From: Hydrogenothermus marinus | GTDB taxonomy: Bacteria; Aquificota; Aquificia; Aquificales; Hydrogenothermaceae | Assembly (NCBI RefSeq): GCF_003688665.1 | Contig: NZ_REFO01000015.1 | Span: forward strand, 1 to 61,318 | Direction of reading: 5' to 3' | Length of the DNA: 61,318 nucleotides | In this document: positions 37,245-46,735 of the stretch, in pieces | How the letters are laid out: every line of letters starts with the position of its first letter | Position numbering within the stretch: the first letter of the stretch is position 1 | The notes under the pieces: generated by a model | The model's database searches: none | Seen by the model: only the letters and a program-made list of their open reading frames with translations | Told to the model about the DNA's origin: nothing | Position numbers and translations under genes: made by a program

Positions 37245-37595
37245 ATGTTCTTCGGTAGTGGAACAAATAATGATATTAATATCTCAGTTAGAGAATTAAA
37301 AGAAAAAATAGATAAAGGTGAAGATTTTATACTACTTGATGTAAGAGAGCCTCAAGAATATAATTTCTCAAGAATTAAAGAGAAAGATGCAATGCTCGTA
37401 CCATTAATGAGACTTCCTACAGTTTTAGATAAACTTCCAAAAGACAAGCCAATATATGTTTTATGTAGAAGCGGAAACAGAAGTTTGCAAGCTACAATCT
37501 GGTTGTTACAAAAAGGATATAAAAATGTAAAAAATGTAGATGGTGGTATTTTAGCTTGGTCTCAAGAAATAGATCCTTCTGTACCTCAATATTAA
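37245..37595 (+). CDS. Cytoplasmic rhodanese-like protein
   Basis: Single rhodanese domain of 116 residues without a signal peptide. LLDVREPQEY lies near 32-41, and the active-site loop YVLCRSGNRSL (catalytic cysteine near 75) is intact. It has AATGGAGG ahead of the ATG. It precedes the radical-SAM gene by three bases and is probably in one transcript with it and the aminomutase-like gene. The rhodanese could provide or shuttle persulfide sulfur; sequence does not show the partner. Confidence 0.9.
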   Translation: MFFGSGTNNDINISVRELKEKIDKGEDFILLDVREPQEYNFSRIKEKDAMLVPLMRLPTVLDKLPKDKPIYVLCRSGNRSLQATIWLLQKGYKNVKNVDGGILAWSQEIDPSVPQY

Positions 37596-37598
37596 AAA

Positions 37599-38519
37599 AT
37601 GTATAAATATATATTTGGCCCAGTCTTTTCAAGAAGATTTGGGTCATCTCTTGGTATAGATTTAAGTCCTGAAAAAAAATCTTGTAATTTTGATTGTTTA
37701 TATTGTGAACTTGAAAAATCAAGAACAACAGATAAGATAGAAAATGAAGCAAATCCAGAAGAAATTATAGAAGAAGTAAAAGATTTTCTTTTAAAAAATG
37801 AATATCCTGATGTAATAACAATCACTGCCAATGGAGAACCTACTTTATATTCTAAATTAGAAAAACTTATAGATGAACTTAATAAAATAAAAGGAAAATC
37901 AAAGCTTTTAATTCTTACAAATGGCTCTACAATATTTAATCTTAAGATACAAAACATACTAAGAAAATTAGATATTGTTAAGGTTTCCTTAGATGCTATA
38001 GATAATAAAATTTTCAAAAAAGTAGATAGACCATTAAATATTTCTGTAAATCAGATTATAGAAGGATTAAAAAGTTTTAGAAAAATTTATAATGGTTTGC
38101 TTGTAATTGAGATTTTAGTTGTAAAGAATATAAATGATAATCAAGATTTTAAGAAATTTGCCCAAATTTTAAAAGAGATAAATCCAGACAGAATAGATTT
38201 AGGAACAGTAGATAGGCCACCTGCTTACAAAGTTTATCCTGTTTCAAATAAAAAACTTTTAGAGATAGCTAAGTATTTTAAAGATTTAAATATAAATGTA
38301 GTCTATAGGAAAGAAGAAAATTTGCAAAAGTTTGATTATTCTAAGGAAGAAATAATAAACACCCTTAAAAGAAGACCTTTTACAATATCTGATATTGAAA
38401 ATCTTTTTTCTGAAAAATCAAAAAAGAATTTTAATGAGCTTTTATCTAAAAATATTGTAAAATCTAAAACTATTGGAAATGTAAATTTTTTCTATGTAGA
38501 GGATAATGTTAGAGCTTAA
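37599..38519 (+). CDS. Radical SAM protein (COG0731 family)
   Basis: Radical S-adenosylmethionine enzyme of 306 residues. The iron-sulfur cluster cysteines are in SCNFDCLYCE (near 28-37), followed by TITANGEPTLYS. The N-terminus YIFGPVFSRRFGSSLGIDL is the standard start of the COG0731 group, whose substrate is unknown and which is distantly related to the wybutosine enzyme TYW1. A C-terminal segment of about 70 residues (RRPFTISDIENLF) looks like a winged-helix domain. It overlaps the next radical-SAM gene by 14 bases. Confidence 0.85.
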   Translation: MYKYIFGPVFSRRFGSSLGIDLSPEKKSCNFDCLYCELEKSRTTDKIENEANPEEIIEEVKDFLLKNEYPDVITITANGEPTLYSKLEKLIDELNKIKGKSKLLILTNGSTIFNLKIQNILRKLDIVKVSLDAIDNKIFKKVDRPLNISVNQIIEGLKSFRKIYNGLLVIEILVVKNINDNQDFKKFAQILKEINPDRIDLGTVDRPPAYKVYPVSNKKLLEIAKYFKDLNINVVYRKEENLQKFDYSKEEIINTLKRRPFTISDIENLFSEKSKKNFNELLSKNIVKSKTIGNVNFFYVEDNVRA

Positions 38520-39639
38520 AGAAAATTACTGGAAAAAAATTCCCTATTTTTCAAATATTGAAAAAAATCAATGGGAAGATTGGAAATGGCAGATAAGAAA
38601 TAGATTAGTTTCTATAGAAGATATATTAAAAATTTTTAATCCTGAAAAGGATTTAATTAAAGCTTTTCAAAGAACCACACAGATTTATCATTTTGGGACA
38701 ACGCCTTATTATCTTTCTTTAATAAAAGAGTTTTCTTATAAAGATCCTATATTTAAACAGATATTTCCTCATTTAGATGAAATAGATGAAGAAAAACAAA
38801 AATTTGCTTATGAAGATCCATTTTTGGAAGATGGTTTTTTATCACCAGTACAAGGTTTAACTCATAGATATCCAGATAGGGTTTTATTTAGAGCTACAAA
38901 TTTTTGTAGTGTTTATTGTCGTCATTGTATGAGAAAAAGAATGTTTTTAGAAGAAGAAAGAGCAAGAACAAAAGAAGAATATGATCAAATGTTTGATTAT
39001 ATTAGACAGAATAAAAATATAAAAGAAGTTTTAATATCAGGTGGGGACCCTTTAACTTTACCAAATAAAAAGATTGAGTATATTTTAAAAAATCTTCAAG
39101 AAATAGAGCATATAGATATTATAAGAATTGGAAGTAGAGAGCTTGTTGTTAATCCATATAGATTTTTTGATGAAGATTTATTAAATCTATTTGAGAAATA
39201 TGATAAAGTTTGGCTTATTACCCATTTTAATCATCCAAATGAGATAACTAATATCACAAAAAAAGCAGTAAGAAATATTTTACAAACTGGAACACCTGTA
39301 TTAAATCAAACTGTTTTAATGAAAGATATAAATGATGATAAATATATAATTGAAACTCTTATGAGGGATTTATTAAAAGTAAAAATAAAGCCTTATTATC
39401 TTTTTTACTGCGATCCAGTTAAAGGTAGTATACATTTTAGAACAGATATTAAAAAAGGTATCGCAATAATAGAACATTTAAGAGGAAGAGTATCAGGACT
39501 TGCAACACCAATTTATGCTGTTGATCTTGAAAATGGACTTGGTAAAGTACCAGTTTTTCCAAACTATATCTTAGAAGAAGGAGAAAATTATATAATTTTT
39601 AGAAATTATGAAGGAAAAATTATAAAACAAAGGAAGTAA
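38506..39639 (+). CDS. KamA-family radical SAM aminomutase
   Basis: A 377-residue relative of lysine 2,3-aminomutase. FRATNFCSVYCRHCMRKRMF (near 122-141) carries the CxxxCxxC cluster motif. SGGDPL and the PLP-lysine region (YYLFYCDPVKGSIHF, near 298-312) are present. It is shorter than clostridial enzymes and longer than EpmB, so it could make beta-lysine as a solute, act on elongation factor P, or use glutamate. No epmA or beta-lysine acetyltransferase gene is adjacent. It overlaps the previous radical-SAM gene. Substrate is not assigned. Confidence 0.85.
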   Translation: MLELKENYWKKIPYFSNIEKNQWEDWKWQIRNRLVSIEDILKIFNPEKDLIKAFQRTTQIYHFGTTPYYLSLIKEFSYKDPIFKQIFPHLDEIDEEKQKFAYEDPFLEDGFLSPVQGLTHRYPDRVLFRATNFCSVYCRHCMRKRMFLEEERARTKEEYDQMFDYIRQNKNIKEVLISGGDPLTLPNKKIEYILKNLQEIEHIDIIRIGSRELVVNPYRFFDEDLLNLFEKYDKVWLITHFNHPNEITNITKKAVRNILQTGTPVLNQTVLMKDINDDKYIIETLMRDLLKVKIKPYYLFYCDPVKGSIHFRTDIKKGIAIIEHLRGRVSGLATPIYAVDLENGLGKVPVFPNYILEEGENYIIFRNYEGKIIKQRK

Positions 39640-39644
39640 TAACA

Positions 39645-40544
39645 TTGGAAGATATTACTGCTAAAAAGAAAGTTTTAATAATTACAATTATATTAAATCT
39701 TATAATTGTTTTTTCTCAGATAGGTTTTGGAATATTTGCTAAATCTACTGCTCTAATTACAGATGCAGTTCATAATTTTCAAGATGTTCTTTCTTTAGTA
39801 ATTGCTTTTATCGCTGCTGTTTTTGCTGTGAAAAAACCAACTTCAAAAATGACTTTTGGCTATCTAAGAGCTGAAGCTATGGCTGGTTTTATAAATTCTG
39901 CATTTTTGGTAGGTGCTATCTTTATTGTAATAATAACGGCTATAGAAAAAATAATCTATCCTGAAACTGTAAATAGTATTATTGTGATAATTGTTGGGAC
40001 AATTGCTTTAATTATAAACTCAATCTCTGCTTATATTTTAGGTTTTCACCATCATCATCACGAGCATAATCATGGACATACAGAAGATTTAAATATAAAG
40101 GCAGCTTACTTACATCTTTTAAGTGATGCTTTAATATCTCTTGGAGTTGTTTTAGGTGGAATTATTATGTATTTTACAAATATCTATTGGATAGACCCTA
40201 TTTTAGCAATATTATTTTCTCTATATATATTAAAAGAAACTATTCCTATTTTAAAAAAAACTTTTAACATACTAATGGAATCAGTGCCACATGGTTTTAA
40301 CTTAGAAGAAATTGAAAAAGAGATAAAAAGTTTTCCTGAAGTAAAAGAAGTTCATGATATTCATATATGGGCTTTATCTTCAAAAGATATTTATTTAACG
40401 GCTCATATTCTTCTTGATAATCAACCCTTAGAGAATATAGAAAAAATTACTCAAAAAATAGAAGAAAAGCTACGGAAAAAAGGAATAAACCATATAACTA
40501 TACAACCGGAGACCAAAAATTTTTATTGTAAAAATATTTATTGA
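39645..40544 (+). CDS. Cation diffusion facilitator, zinc/cobalt efflux
   Basis: Inner-membrane H+-coupled metal exporter of 299 residues, of the CzcD/ZitB type. Six helices are visible; the transport-site motifs are in ALITDAVHNFQD (helix 2) and AYLHLLSDALIS (helix 5). A histidine-rich cytoplasmic loop (FHHHHHEHNHGH, near 134-145) lies between helices 4 and 5. The C-terminal cytoplasmic ferredoxin-like domain (VKEVHDIHIWALSS) is present. The start is a TTG at 39645, five bases after the previous stop. Zinc is the most likely substrate. Confidence 0.92.
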   Translation: MEDITAKKKVLIITIILNLIIVFSQIGFGIFAKSTALITDAVHNFQDVLSLVIAFIAAVFAVKKPTSKMTFGYLRAEAMAGFINSAFLVGAIFIVIITAIEKIIYPETVNSIIVIIVGTIALIINSISAYILGFHHHHHEHNHGHTEDLNIKAAYLHLLSDALISLGVVLGGIIMYFTNIYWIDPILAILFSLYILKETIPILKKTFNILMESVPHGFNLEEIEKEIKSFPEVKEVHDIHIWALSSKDIYLTAHILLDNQPLENIEKITQKIEEKLRKKGINHITIQPETKNFYCKNIY

Positions 40545-40567
40545 CAAGCACATATAAAAGATAAAAT
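40541..40567 (+). promoter_or_regulatory. Possible promoter of the SprA-like gene
   Basis: TTGACA (40541-40546) overlaps the transporter's stop codon and is followed by TAAAAT (40562-40567), 15 bases on. The -35 is perfect, but the spacing is short and the -10 imperfect. Confidence 0.35.
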
Positions 40568-40601
40568 TTATAAAATAAATAACCGTTTCTAAAAAATAAA
40601 G

Positions 40602-41087
40602 ATGCAGGTAAATAATATATCTTTCCCTTATATATATGCCCCCGATTTTAATAAAATAGATAGATCAAAAGAGTTTACCTCTACACATATTTCTTCAAAG
40701 ACTTCAATTAAACAACAAAAAATAAATCAAATAATAAATGAGCTGAAAACTATTGAAAGAAAAGTTATAGCTCATGAATTGGCCCATAAAACTGTTGGTG
40801 GAGAACTGGCAGGTAGTGTACATTATCAATATGTAAAAGGACCAGATGGCAAGATGTATATAGTTGGTGGAGAAGTTCCTATCTATTTTAAAGAAGGGAA
40901 AACAGCAGAAGAAACAATAAAAATAGCAGAAAAAATAAGAGCTGCTGCTTTAGCCCCTGCAGATCCTTCACCACAGGATTTAAAAGTTGCAGCAAAAGCA
41001 ACTATGTTAGAAATAAAAGCAAGAATGGAACTTTCTTCAGAAAAAAATTTTAATCAAAAAAAAAATAAAATCAGCATCAGAGTTTAA
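40602..41087 (+). CDS. SprA-related putative metalloprotease
   Basis: A 161-residue protein of the SprA-related family. The signature VIAHELAHKTVGGELAGSVH (near 55-74) holds an HExxH-like HELAH zinc site. It continues with YQYVKGPDGKMYIVGGEVPI. The C-terminal part (RAAALAPADPSPQDLKVAAK) is also typical of the family. No signal peptide is seen; the first 40 residues are low-complexity. The biological role is unknown. It stands alone between a likely promoter and the phosphohexomutase gene. Confidence 0.85.
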   Translation: MQVNNISFPYIYAPDFNKIDRSKEFTSTHISSKTSIKQQKINQIINELKTIERKVIAHELAHKTVGGELAGSVHYQYVKGPDGKMYIVGGEVPIYFKEGKTAEETIKIAEKIRAAALAPADPSPQDLKVAAKATMLEIKARMELSSEKNFNQKKNKISIRV

Positions 41088-41137
41088 GCTTATCTTATGC
41101 TAAAATTATTCCTATGATCAATATTAAGGGGAGAAAA

Positions 41138-42517
41138 ATGTCTATCAAGTTTGGAACAGATGGTTGGAGAGCTATCATTGCTAAGGATTTTACCTTTGAA
41201 AACCTATCAAAAGTAGCTCAAGCTCATGCAGATTATCTTAAAGAAGAAGGAAAAAATAAAATAGCTATTGGATACGATCCAAGATTTATGTCTGAAGATT
41301 TTGCAGAGCTTGTAGCAGAGGTTTTTGCTTCTAATGATTTTAAAGTTATACTTTCAGATAGATTTTGTAGCACACCTGCTTTATCCTTAGCCGTAAAAGA
41401 GCTTGGTTTAGATGAAGGTGTGATGATTACAGCTTCTCATAATACTTACCAATATAATGGATATAAAGTAAAAGGTGGATATGGAGGTCCTGCTACTGCT
41501 TCGATGATAGAAAAGATTGAATCAAAACTAAAAACTGCAAAGCCAAAATTTGGAAAAAAAGAATGGGAAAAAAAAGATTTTAATAAGTTATATCTAAATA
41601 AATTATCTTCATATTTTGATAAAGAAGAATGGATGCAAAAAAATATAAAAGTAGTACATGATCCTATGCATGGAGCAACTATAGGATATTTAAGCAAAGT
41701 CTTAGGAGATTCAGCAGTAGAAGTTGAAGAGATTAATAACTATAGAGATGCATTTTTTGGATTTAAACATCCAGAACCAATAGATAAAAATTTAGGTTTA
41801 TTAAAAGGAAAAGTTGTAGCAGAAGAAGCACAATTAGGTATAGCAAATGATGGAGACGGAGATAGAGTTGGGATTGTAGATGAGGCTGGTGAATTTGTAA
41901 GCACTCAAATAGTTTATGTACTTTTATTACTTCATACTATAAGAAATAAAAAGATAGATGGAGCTATAGCAAAAACAGTTTCAACTACATATTTAGTAGA
42001 TAGAATAGCAAAAAAAGAAGGAAGACAAGTTTTTAAAACACCTGTAGGGTTTAAATATATAGCTGATTTATTTTTGAAAGAAAAAATAGCTTTTGGTGGT
42101 GAAGAGTCTGGAGGGTATGGTTTTGGATTCCATATTCCTGAAAGAGATGGTTTATTATCTGGTTTAATGATGCTTGATATGATGATTTTATCAAATAAAA
42201 CAGTTTTAGAACTTGTTGAAGATCTATTTAAAGAGTTTGGACCTGCTTATTATGAAAGAGTAGATTTAAAAGTAGAAGGGGATGAAGGTAGAAATTTAGT
42301 TAAAAAATTAAGAAAAGAGCCTATAAAAAAATTAGGGAAATATGAAGTAGCTGATATTGATTTAACAGATGGAATAAAATTTATATTAGAAGATGATAGT
42401 TGGCTACTTCTTAGAGCATCAGGAACAGAGCCTGTTTTAAGAATATATGCAGAAGCACCAGATAAAGAAAAAGTAAAATATTTAATAGAAGAAGCAAAAA
42501 AATTAATTGGAGGATAA
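41138..42517 (+). CDS. Phosphoglucomutase/phosphomannomutase family enzyme
   Basis: Alpha-D-phosphohexomutase of 459 residues. The active-site serine is in TASHNTYQYNGYK (near 99-111), where the usual P of TASHNP is T. The metal loop is NDGDGDRVGIV (near 237), the sugar-binding loop GGEESGG and the phosphate-binding loop RASGTEPVLRIY. The frame opens at 41114, but the ATG at 41138 is preceded by AAGGGGAGAA and begins KFGTDGWR as in homologues. It could act on glucose, mannose or glucosamine phosphates. It is followed two bases later by a conserved hypothetical. Confidence 0.92.
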   Translation: MSIKFGTDGWRAIIAKDFTFENLSKVAQAHADYLKEEGKNKIAIGYDPRFMSEDFAELVAEVFASNDFKVILSDRFCSTPALSLAVKELGLDEGVMITASHNTYQYNGYKVKGGYGGPATASMIEKIESKLKTAKPKFGKKEWEKKDFNKLYLNKLSSYFDKEEWMQKNIKVVHDPMHGATIGYLSKVLGDSAVEVEEINNYRDAFFGFKHPEPIDKNLGLLKGKVVAEEAQLGIANDGDGDRVGIVDEAGEFVSTQIVYVLLLLHTIRNKKIDGAIAKTVSTTYLVDRIAKKEGRQVFKTPVGFKYIADLFLKEKIAFGGEESGGYGFGFHIPERDGLLSGLMMLDMMILSNKTVLELVEDLFKEFGPAYYERVDLKVEGDEGRNLVKKLRKEPIKKLGKYEVADIDLTDGIKFILEDDSWLLLRASGTEPVLRIYAEAPDKEKVKYLIEEAKKLIGG

Positions 42518-42519
42518 TT

Positions 42520-42921
42520 ATGGAAGAGCACATTTATCAACCTTTTGATGTTAGAATGGCCGAAGATGGTGAAATAATAGCTATTGTTGAACCTGAAAGT
42601 TATTTAAAACAGATGATAGAAAATGAAGAAACATGCTGGGAAATGGAAGTAGATGTTGATTATGATAATGAAACAGATGAAGCTTATTTAATGATATTTT
42701 TACACAAAGATAATGGACAAATATTTATAGCTTTGCCTTATGGTGAAGCTTGGGATGCTCTTATAGATAAAGGAGTAATAACAATAGCACTTCTTACACA
42801 GTTTGATCTTGACCATGGAGATGTTAGCGATGCAATTACTATTTCAATAGAAATAGATGAGTTTAATAAAGGTTTTATTGCTGGTGCATCAAGAATGTGG
42901 GAAGCAGTTAAAAATATTTAG
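42520..42921 (+). CDS. Acidic hypothetical protein, 133 aa
   Basis: I do not recognise this protein. It is strongly acidic (many Glu/Asp), has no membrane or signal segment, and mixes strands and helices: MAEDGEIIAIVEPESY, EMEVDVDYDNETDEAYLMIF and IFIALPYGEAWDALIDKG. The compact make-up and conserved-looking tryptophans suggest a folded cytosolic protein. It is sandwiched tightly between the phosphohexomutase (two bases) and a thioesterase (two bases), so it is expressed with them. Confidence 0.8.
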   Translation: MEEHIYQPFDVRMAEDGEIIAIVEPESYLKQMIENEETCWEMEVDVDYDNETDEAYLMIFLHKDNGQIFIALPYGEAWDALIDKGVITIALLTQFDLDHGDVSDAITISIEIDEFNKGFIAGASRMWEAVKNI

Positions 42922-42923
42922 GT

Positions 42924-43319
42924 ATGGTTGTTTATTCAAGAAAAGTATTTTTTTACGAAACTGATGCTCAGGGGATAGTTCACCACTCAAACTATCCCCG
43001 TTATTTTGAAGAAGCAAGAGGCTATTTTTTAGAAAAGAATAATCTTCCTTATGAAAAAATAAGAGAAGAATTAGGATTAGATGTTGTTTTAACTCAGTTA
43101 AGCATTGAATATAAAAAATATTTAACATTTGGAGATTCTTTTTTTATTCATTTAAAACCTAAAATAGAAAATAAATATTTCTTTTCTTTTGAATATAAAT
43201 TAAAAAATCAAAAAAATAAAATCTGTTGTACAGGTGAAACAAAACATTGTTTTATAAGTATAAAAACAAAAAAGATAATATCTATACCAAAAGCTTTTTT
43301 AGATGTATTAAAAGATTAA
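42924..43319 (+). CDS. Acyl-CoA thioesterase, YbgC/4HBT family
   Basis: Hot-dog fold thioesterase of 131 residues. The active-site segment ETDAQGIVHHSNYPRYFEEAR (near 11-31) carries the catalytic aspartate and the HxxNY loop of the YbgC/FadM group. The rest forms the expected strands. Members hydrolyse short or aromatic acyl-CoA esters; in many Gram-negatives ybgC sits in the tol-pal operon, which is not the case here. The final residues and a tRNA-Leu gene on the other strand lie four bases apart. Confidence 0.9.
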   Translation: MVVYSRKVFFYETDAQGIVHHSNYPRYFEEARGYFLEKNNLPYEKIREELGLDVVLTQLSIEYKKYLTFGDSFFIHLKPKIENKYFFSFEYKLKNQKNKICCTGETKHCFISIKTKKIISIPKAFLDVLKD

Positions 43320-43323
43320 TTAA

Positions 43324-43410
43324 TGGTGCCCAGGGTGGGATTCGAACCCACACGCCCTTTCGGACACTACCCCCTCAAGATAGCGCGTCTGCCTGTTCCG
43401 CCACCTGGGC
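43324..43410 (-). tRNA. tRNA-Leu (anticodon GAG)
   Basis: An 87-base class II tRNA on the minus strand. The acceptor stem GCCCAGG pairs with CCTGGGC, followed by A and an encoded CCA (43324-43327). The anticodon stem CTATC/GGTAG holds loop TTGAGGG, giving anticodon GAG (leucine CUC/CUU). A long variable arm (TGTCCGAAAGGGCG) and T loop GTTCGAATCC are present. The CCA end is encoded, unlike in the tRNA-Arg of this window. Confidence 0.95.
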
Positions 43411-43428
43411 AAATGAGAAAAATATTAT

Positions 43429-46026
43429 ATGTCAAAGGATAGAAATTTGCAAGTAGTTTTACTTACAGAAGGTTCTGATTTAGATTCTTTATCTTCTGCA
43501 TACGCTTTAACTCTTTTAGAGAAAGACACATATATATATTTGCCCCATAGTTATTCAAATAGTATAAAAATAGCTTTAAGTTTTTTCAAAAATAAGCTAA
43601 ATCCTAAAATTATAAAAAATATAGATGTAAAAAAATTAGAAAAGATATTTATTGTAGATACTTCATCATATGAAAAAATAAAACAGATATTAAATGAAGC
43701 TAATATAAATAAAAGTATTGAAATAACTGCAATTGATCATCATAAAAGTTTTGAAAATTTTCCAAAAGATATAAAAAAAATAACTGTAAATTATGGTGCT
43801 TGTACTACATATTTTATAAAGCAAATAGAAGAAAAAAATATTAATATTGATAAAAAAGATGCAACAATCTTAGCTCTTGGTTTATATGAAGATACAGGTT
43901 CTTTTAGATATTCAAATACAACATATGAAGATATAAAAGCTTTAAGTTTTTTAGTAAAAAAAGGAATAGATTTTAATATCTTAAATGAGATATTATCAAA
44001 AAGGATAGATGAAAAAAGTTTAAAGGTGATTAATGAGCTTTTAGAAAATTTAGATATCTCATATATAGAAAATACAAAAATAGCTATATCAAAAGCCTTT
44101 TGTAATGAATACATACCTGATATATCCCAATATTTAAACTTAGTAAAAGAATTTTCAAGTCAAGATGCTTTATTTATATTAATAATATCAAAAAACAAAA
44201 TAACGATTATAGGAAGATCAAATGGAAAAATAGATGTTGCATCTGTTTTAGCAGTTTTTGGAGGTGGAGGACATAAGAATGCAGCTGCAGCAACTATAAA
44301 AAATGCAGATTATGAAGAAATAATAGATATTATAGAAACTCTTGTTTTAAAACAGATTTTAAAAGATAGAAAGGTTGAAGATATAGCAATAAAAAATTTT
44401 CAAGTGGTAGAAGAAAATACATCTTTAAATAATATAAGAAATTTAGATGAACCTTTTTTATTTGTAGTTGATAAAGAAGGTATATTTAAAGGAATACTTT
44501 TTACAAAAACAGTTAAAAATGCTTTAAAACATAAAGATATTAAAAATTTAACAGCAAAAGAGTTTTCTATTGATGATATTATAGTTTTTGATGCAAATAC
44601 ACCTATTTATGAAGTTGAAACAAAAGTTTTTTCTTCAAATCAAGATATATTCCCAGTTTTAAAAGATAAAAAACCTATAGGTTATATATCAAAAAAATCT
44701 TATATTGCATCTTTGCATATATCACCATTTGAAGAGGAAAAAGATATATTTAAATCAAGACAAAGATTATTTCCTAAGCATTATAATCTTAAACATAAAG
44801 TAAAAAAATATTTTCCTGAAAATATAATTGATATTTTTCTTCAACTTGGTAATACTGCAAAAAAATTAAATATGAAGATTTATCTTGTTGGAGGTATTGT
44901 AAGAGATATAATTCTGGGAAGGAAAAATTTAGATATAGATATATTAGTAGAAGGAGATGCTATCAAACTTGCTTATGAGTTTGCAAAAGAAAATGGTTTT
45001 GTATTTCATAAATTTGAAGAGTTTATGACTGCACAAATTAAAACAAAAGATAATATAAAGCTTGATTTTGCTACAGCAAGAAAGGAAATTTATGAATATC
45101 CTGGAGCGTATCCTAAAGTAGAAAAAGCAACCTTAAGAGAAGACTTATTTAGAAGAGACTTTACAATAAATACACTTGCTATAGATATTACTGAAGAAAA
45201 TTTTGGAATATTGCTTGATTATTTTTATGGCTATCAAGATATAAGAAATAAAAAAATAAGAGTTCTGCATGAGCTTTCATTTATAGAAGATCCAATAAGA
45301 ATATTTAGAGCTTTAAGATTTGCAGGAAGATTTGGATTTAAACTTGGAAGTCATACTGAAAAACTATTAAAGGTAGCTATTCAGCAAAACTTTATAAAAG
45401 TAGCCCCTGAAGGGAGAATAAATCTTGAACTAAACTTAACTTTTAATGAAGAAAATGTAATTGAAATCTTATTTTTAATGGATGAATATAAGCTGTTAAA
45501 TCATTTAATAAAATATTTTGTGCTAAATGATTTTAGAAAAAAAGTTTTAGAGAAGATAAGAGACAATATTTTATATTTTGAATTAATTTTTAACAAAAAA
45601 GCAGATAAATCTATAATCTATCTTTTAGGACTTTTATATCATCTTCCTTTAGAAATAGCTACTGAGTTTTTAGAAAAATATTATTTTGAAAAAGCATTTA
45701 AATCTTTTGAAGAGTTTTATTATCTAAAAGATAAAATAAATGAAAATTTAAAAAATAGTGAAATTTATGAATATATAAAAGGTATAACATTAGAAACAAA
45801 GATATTTTTAATATCATATCTACCTGAAAACTTATCTAAAAGAATTTTAGATATTTTAAACAAAGAGAAAGAAAAATTTATTACTGGAAAGGATTTAATA
45901 TCCTTAGGTTTGAAACCATCACCTAAATTTTCAAAAATACAAACTGAAATATTTAAAAAATATCTTGATAATGAGATAAAAGATAAAAAACAAGCTTTAG
46001 AATATATAAAACAAAAATTTTTATAG
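43429..46026 (+). CDS. tRNA nucleotidyltransferase with DHH and CBS domains (A-adding type)
   Basis: An 865-residue tRNA end-repair enzyme. The N-terminal DHH/DHHA1 phosphoesterase part has AIDHHKSF (near 102) and FGGGGHKNAAAATI. Two CBS domains (about 305-440) follow. The C-terminal half is a class II nucleotidyltransferase: LVGGIVRDIILGRKNLDIDI (near 484-503), then RRDFTINTLA and RIFRALRFAGRFG. In Aquifex, CC- and A-addition are split between two enzymes, and the DHH-bearing long form is the A-adding one; I infer the same here. It stands beside, but opposite to, tRNA-Leu. The N-terminal domain may hydrolyse a nucleotide or RNA end. Confidence 0.9.
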   Translation: MSKDRNLQVVLLTEGSDLDSLSSAYALTLLEKDTYIYLPHSYSNSIKIALSFFKNKLNPKIIKNIDVKKLEKIFIVDTSSYEKIKQILNEANINKSIEITAIDHHKSFENFPKDIKKITVNYGACTTYFIKQIEEKNINIDKKDATILALGLYEDTGSFRYSNTTYEDIKALSFLVKKGIDFNILNEILSKRIDEKSLKVINELLENLDISYIENTKIAISKAFCNEYIPDISQYLNLVKEFSSQDALFILIISKNKITIIGRSNGKIDVASVLAVFGGGGHKNAAAATIKNADYEEIIDIIETLVLKQILKDRKVEDIAIKNFQVVEENTSLNNIRNLDEPFLFVVDKEGIFKGILFTKTVKNALKHKDIKNLTAKEFSIDDIIVFDANTPIYEVETKVFSSNQDIFPVLKDKKPIGYISKKSYIASLHISPFEEEKDIFKSRQRLFPKHYNLKHKVKKYFPENIIDIFLQLGNTAKKLNMKIYLVGGIVRDIILGRKNLDIDILVEGDAIKLAYEFAKENGFVFHKFEEFMTAQIKTKDNIKLDFATARKEIYEYPGAYPKVEKATLREDLFRRDFTINTLAIDITEENFGILLDYFYGYQDIRNKKIRVLHELSFIEDPIRIFRALRFAGRFGFKLGSHTEKLLKVAIQQNFIKVAPEGRINLELNLTFNEENVIEILFLMDEYKLLNHLIKYFVLNDFRKKVLEKIRDNILYFELIFNKKADKSIIYLLGLLYHLPLEIATEFLEKYYFEKAFKSFEEFYYLKDKINENLKNSEIYEYIKGITLETKIFLISYLPENLSKRILDILNKEKEKFITGKDLISLGLKPSPKFSKIQTEIFKKYLDNEIKDKKQALEYIKQKFL

Positions 46027-46078
46027 TTTTTTCACTGAAAAAGTCTATATTATTAAGAAAAAATATAAAAGGTAGAAA

Positions 46079-46735
46079 ATGAAAATACTGATAGTGGAAG
46101 ATAATAAAGACTTAAATGAAACTATAAAAGAGATATTAGAAATTAATGGGTTTTTATCAGATTCTGCTTATGATGGAGAAGAGGCTTTAGACTTTATACA
46201 AAATTTTGATTATGACCTTATAATTCTTGATATTATGCTTCCTAAAATAGATGGTTTTCAAGTATGTAAAGAAATAAGAGATAAAGGAATAGATACACCT
46301 GTTTTAATGCTAACTGCAAAAGATACAACAAAGGATAAAGTAAAAGGACTTGATATTGGTGCAGACGATTATTTGGTAAAACCTTTTGAGATAGAAGAAC
46401 TAATTGCAAGAATTAAAGCTTTAATAAGAAGAACATCTTCTCAAAAAAAGGATATTATTAAAATTAGCAATTATATTTTTGATTTAAAAAATAGAAAAGT
46501 TTTTAAAGATAATCAGGAAATTCAACTTACACCAAAGCTATTTTGTATTTTAGAGCAACTCCTTAGAAATAGAGGAAATATAGTAAGTTATGAAAGTTTA
46601 ATGAATAAATGTTGGGATATAAATGATTATCCAACAAAAGAAACAGTTAGAGCAAATATAAAACTTTTAAGAAAAACATTGAATGATAAAGATTTAATAA
46701 AAAATATCACCGGTGTTGGTTATAAAATAGAATGA
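46079..46735 (+). CDS. Response regulator, OmpR/PhoB family
   Basis: DNA-binding response regulator of 218 residues. The receiver domain has the acidic pair VEDN near 8-11, the phospho-acceptor aspartate in LIILDIMLPK (near 51), and the KPF lysine near 101. The C-terminal winged-helix domain (about 126-218) is of OmpR type with RKVFKDNQEIQLTPKLFCIL. It is followed, with a four-base overlap, by the sensor kinase. The stimulus is unknown; no target site is evident in the window. Confidence 0.95.
   Translation: MKILIVEDNKDLNETIKEILEINGFLSDSAYDGEEALDFIQNFDYDLIILDIMLPKIDGFQVCKEIRDKGIDTPVLMLTAKDTTKDKVKGLDIGADDYLVKPFEIEELIARIKALIRRTSSQKKDIIKISNYIFDLKNRKVFKDNQEIQLTPKLFCILEQLLRNRGNIVSYESLMNKCWDINDYPTKETVRANIKLLRKTLNDKDLIKNITGVGYKIE

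Noticed and set aside
43247-43456. Rightward 69-codon open frame between the thioesterase and the nucleotidyltransferase
   Set aside because: It runs straight through the tRNA-Leu gene in antisense; its sequence is explained by the tRNA.
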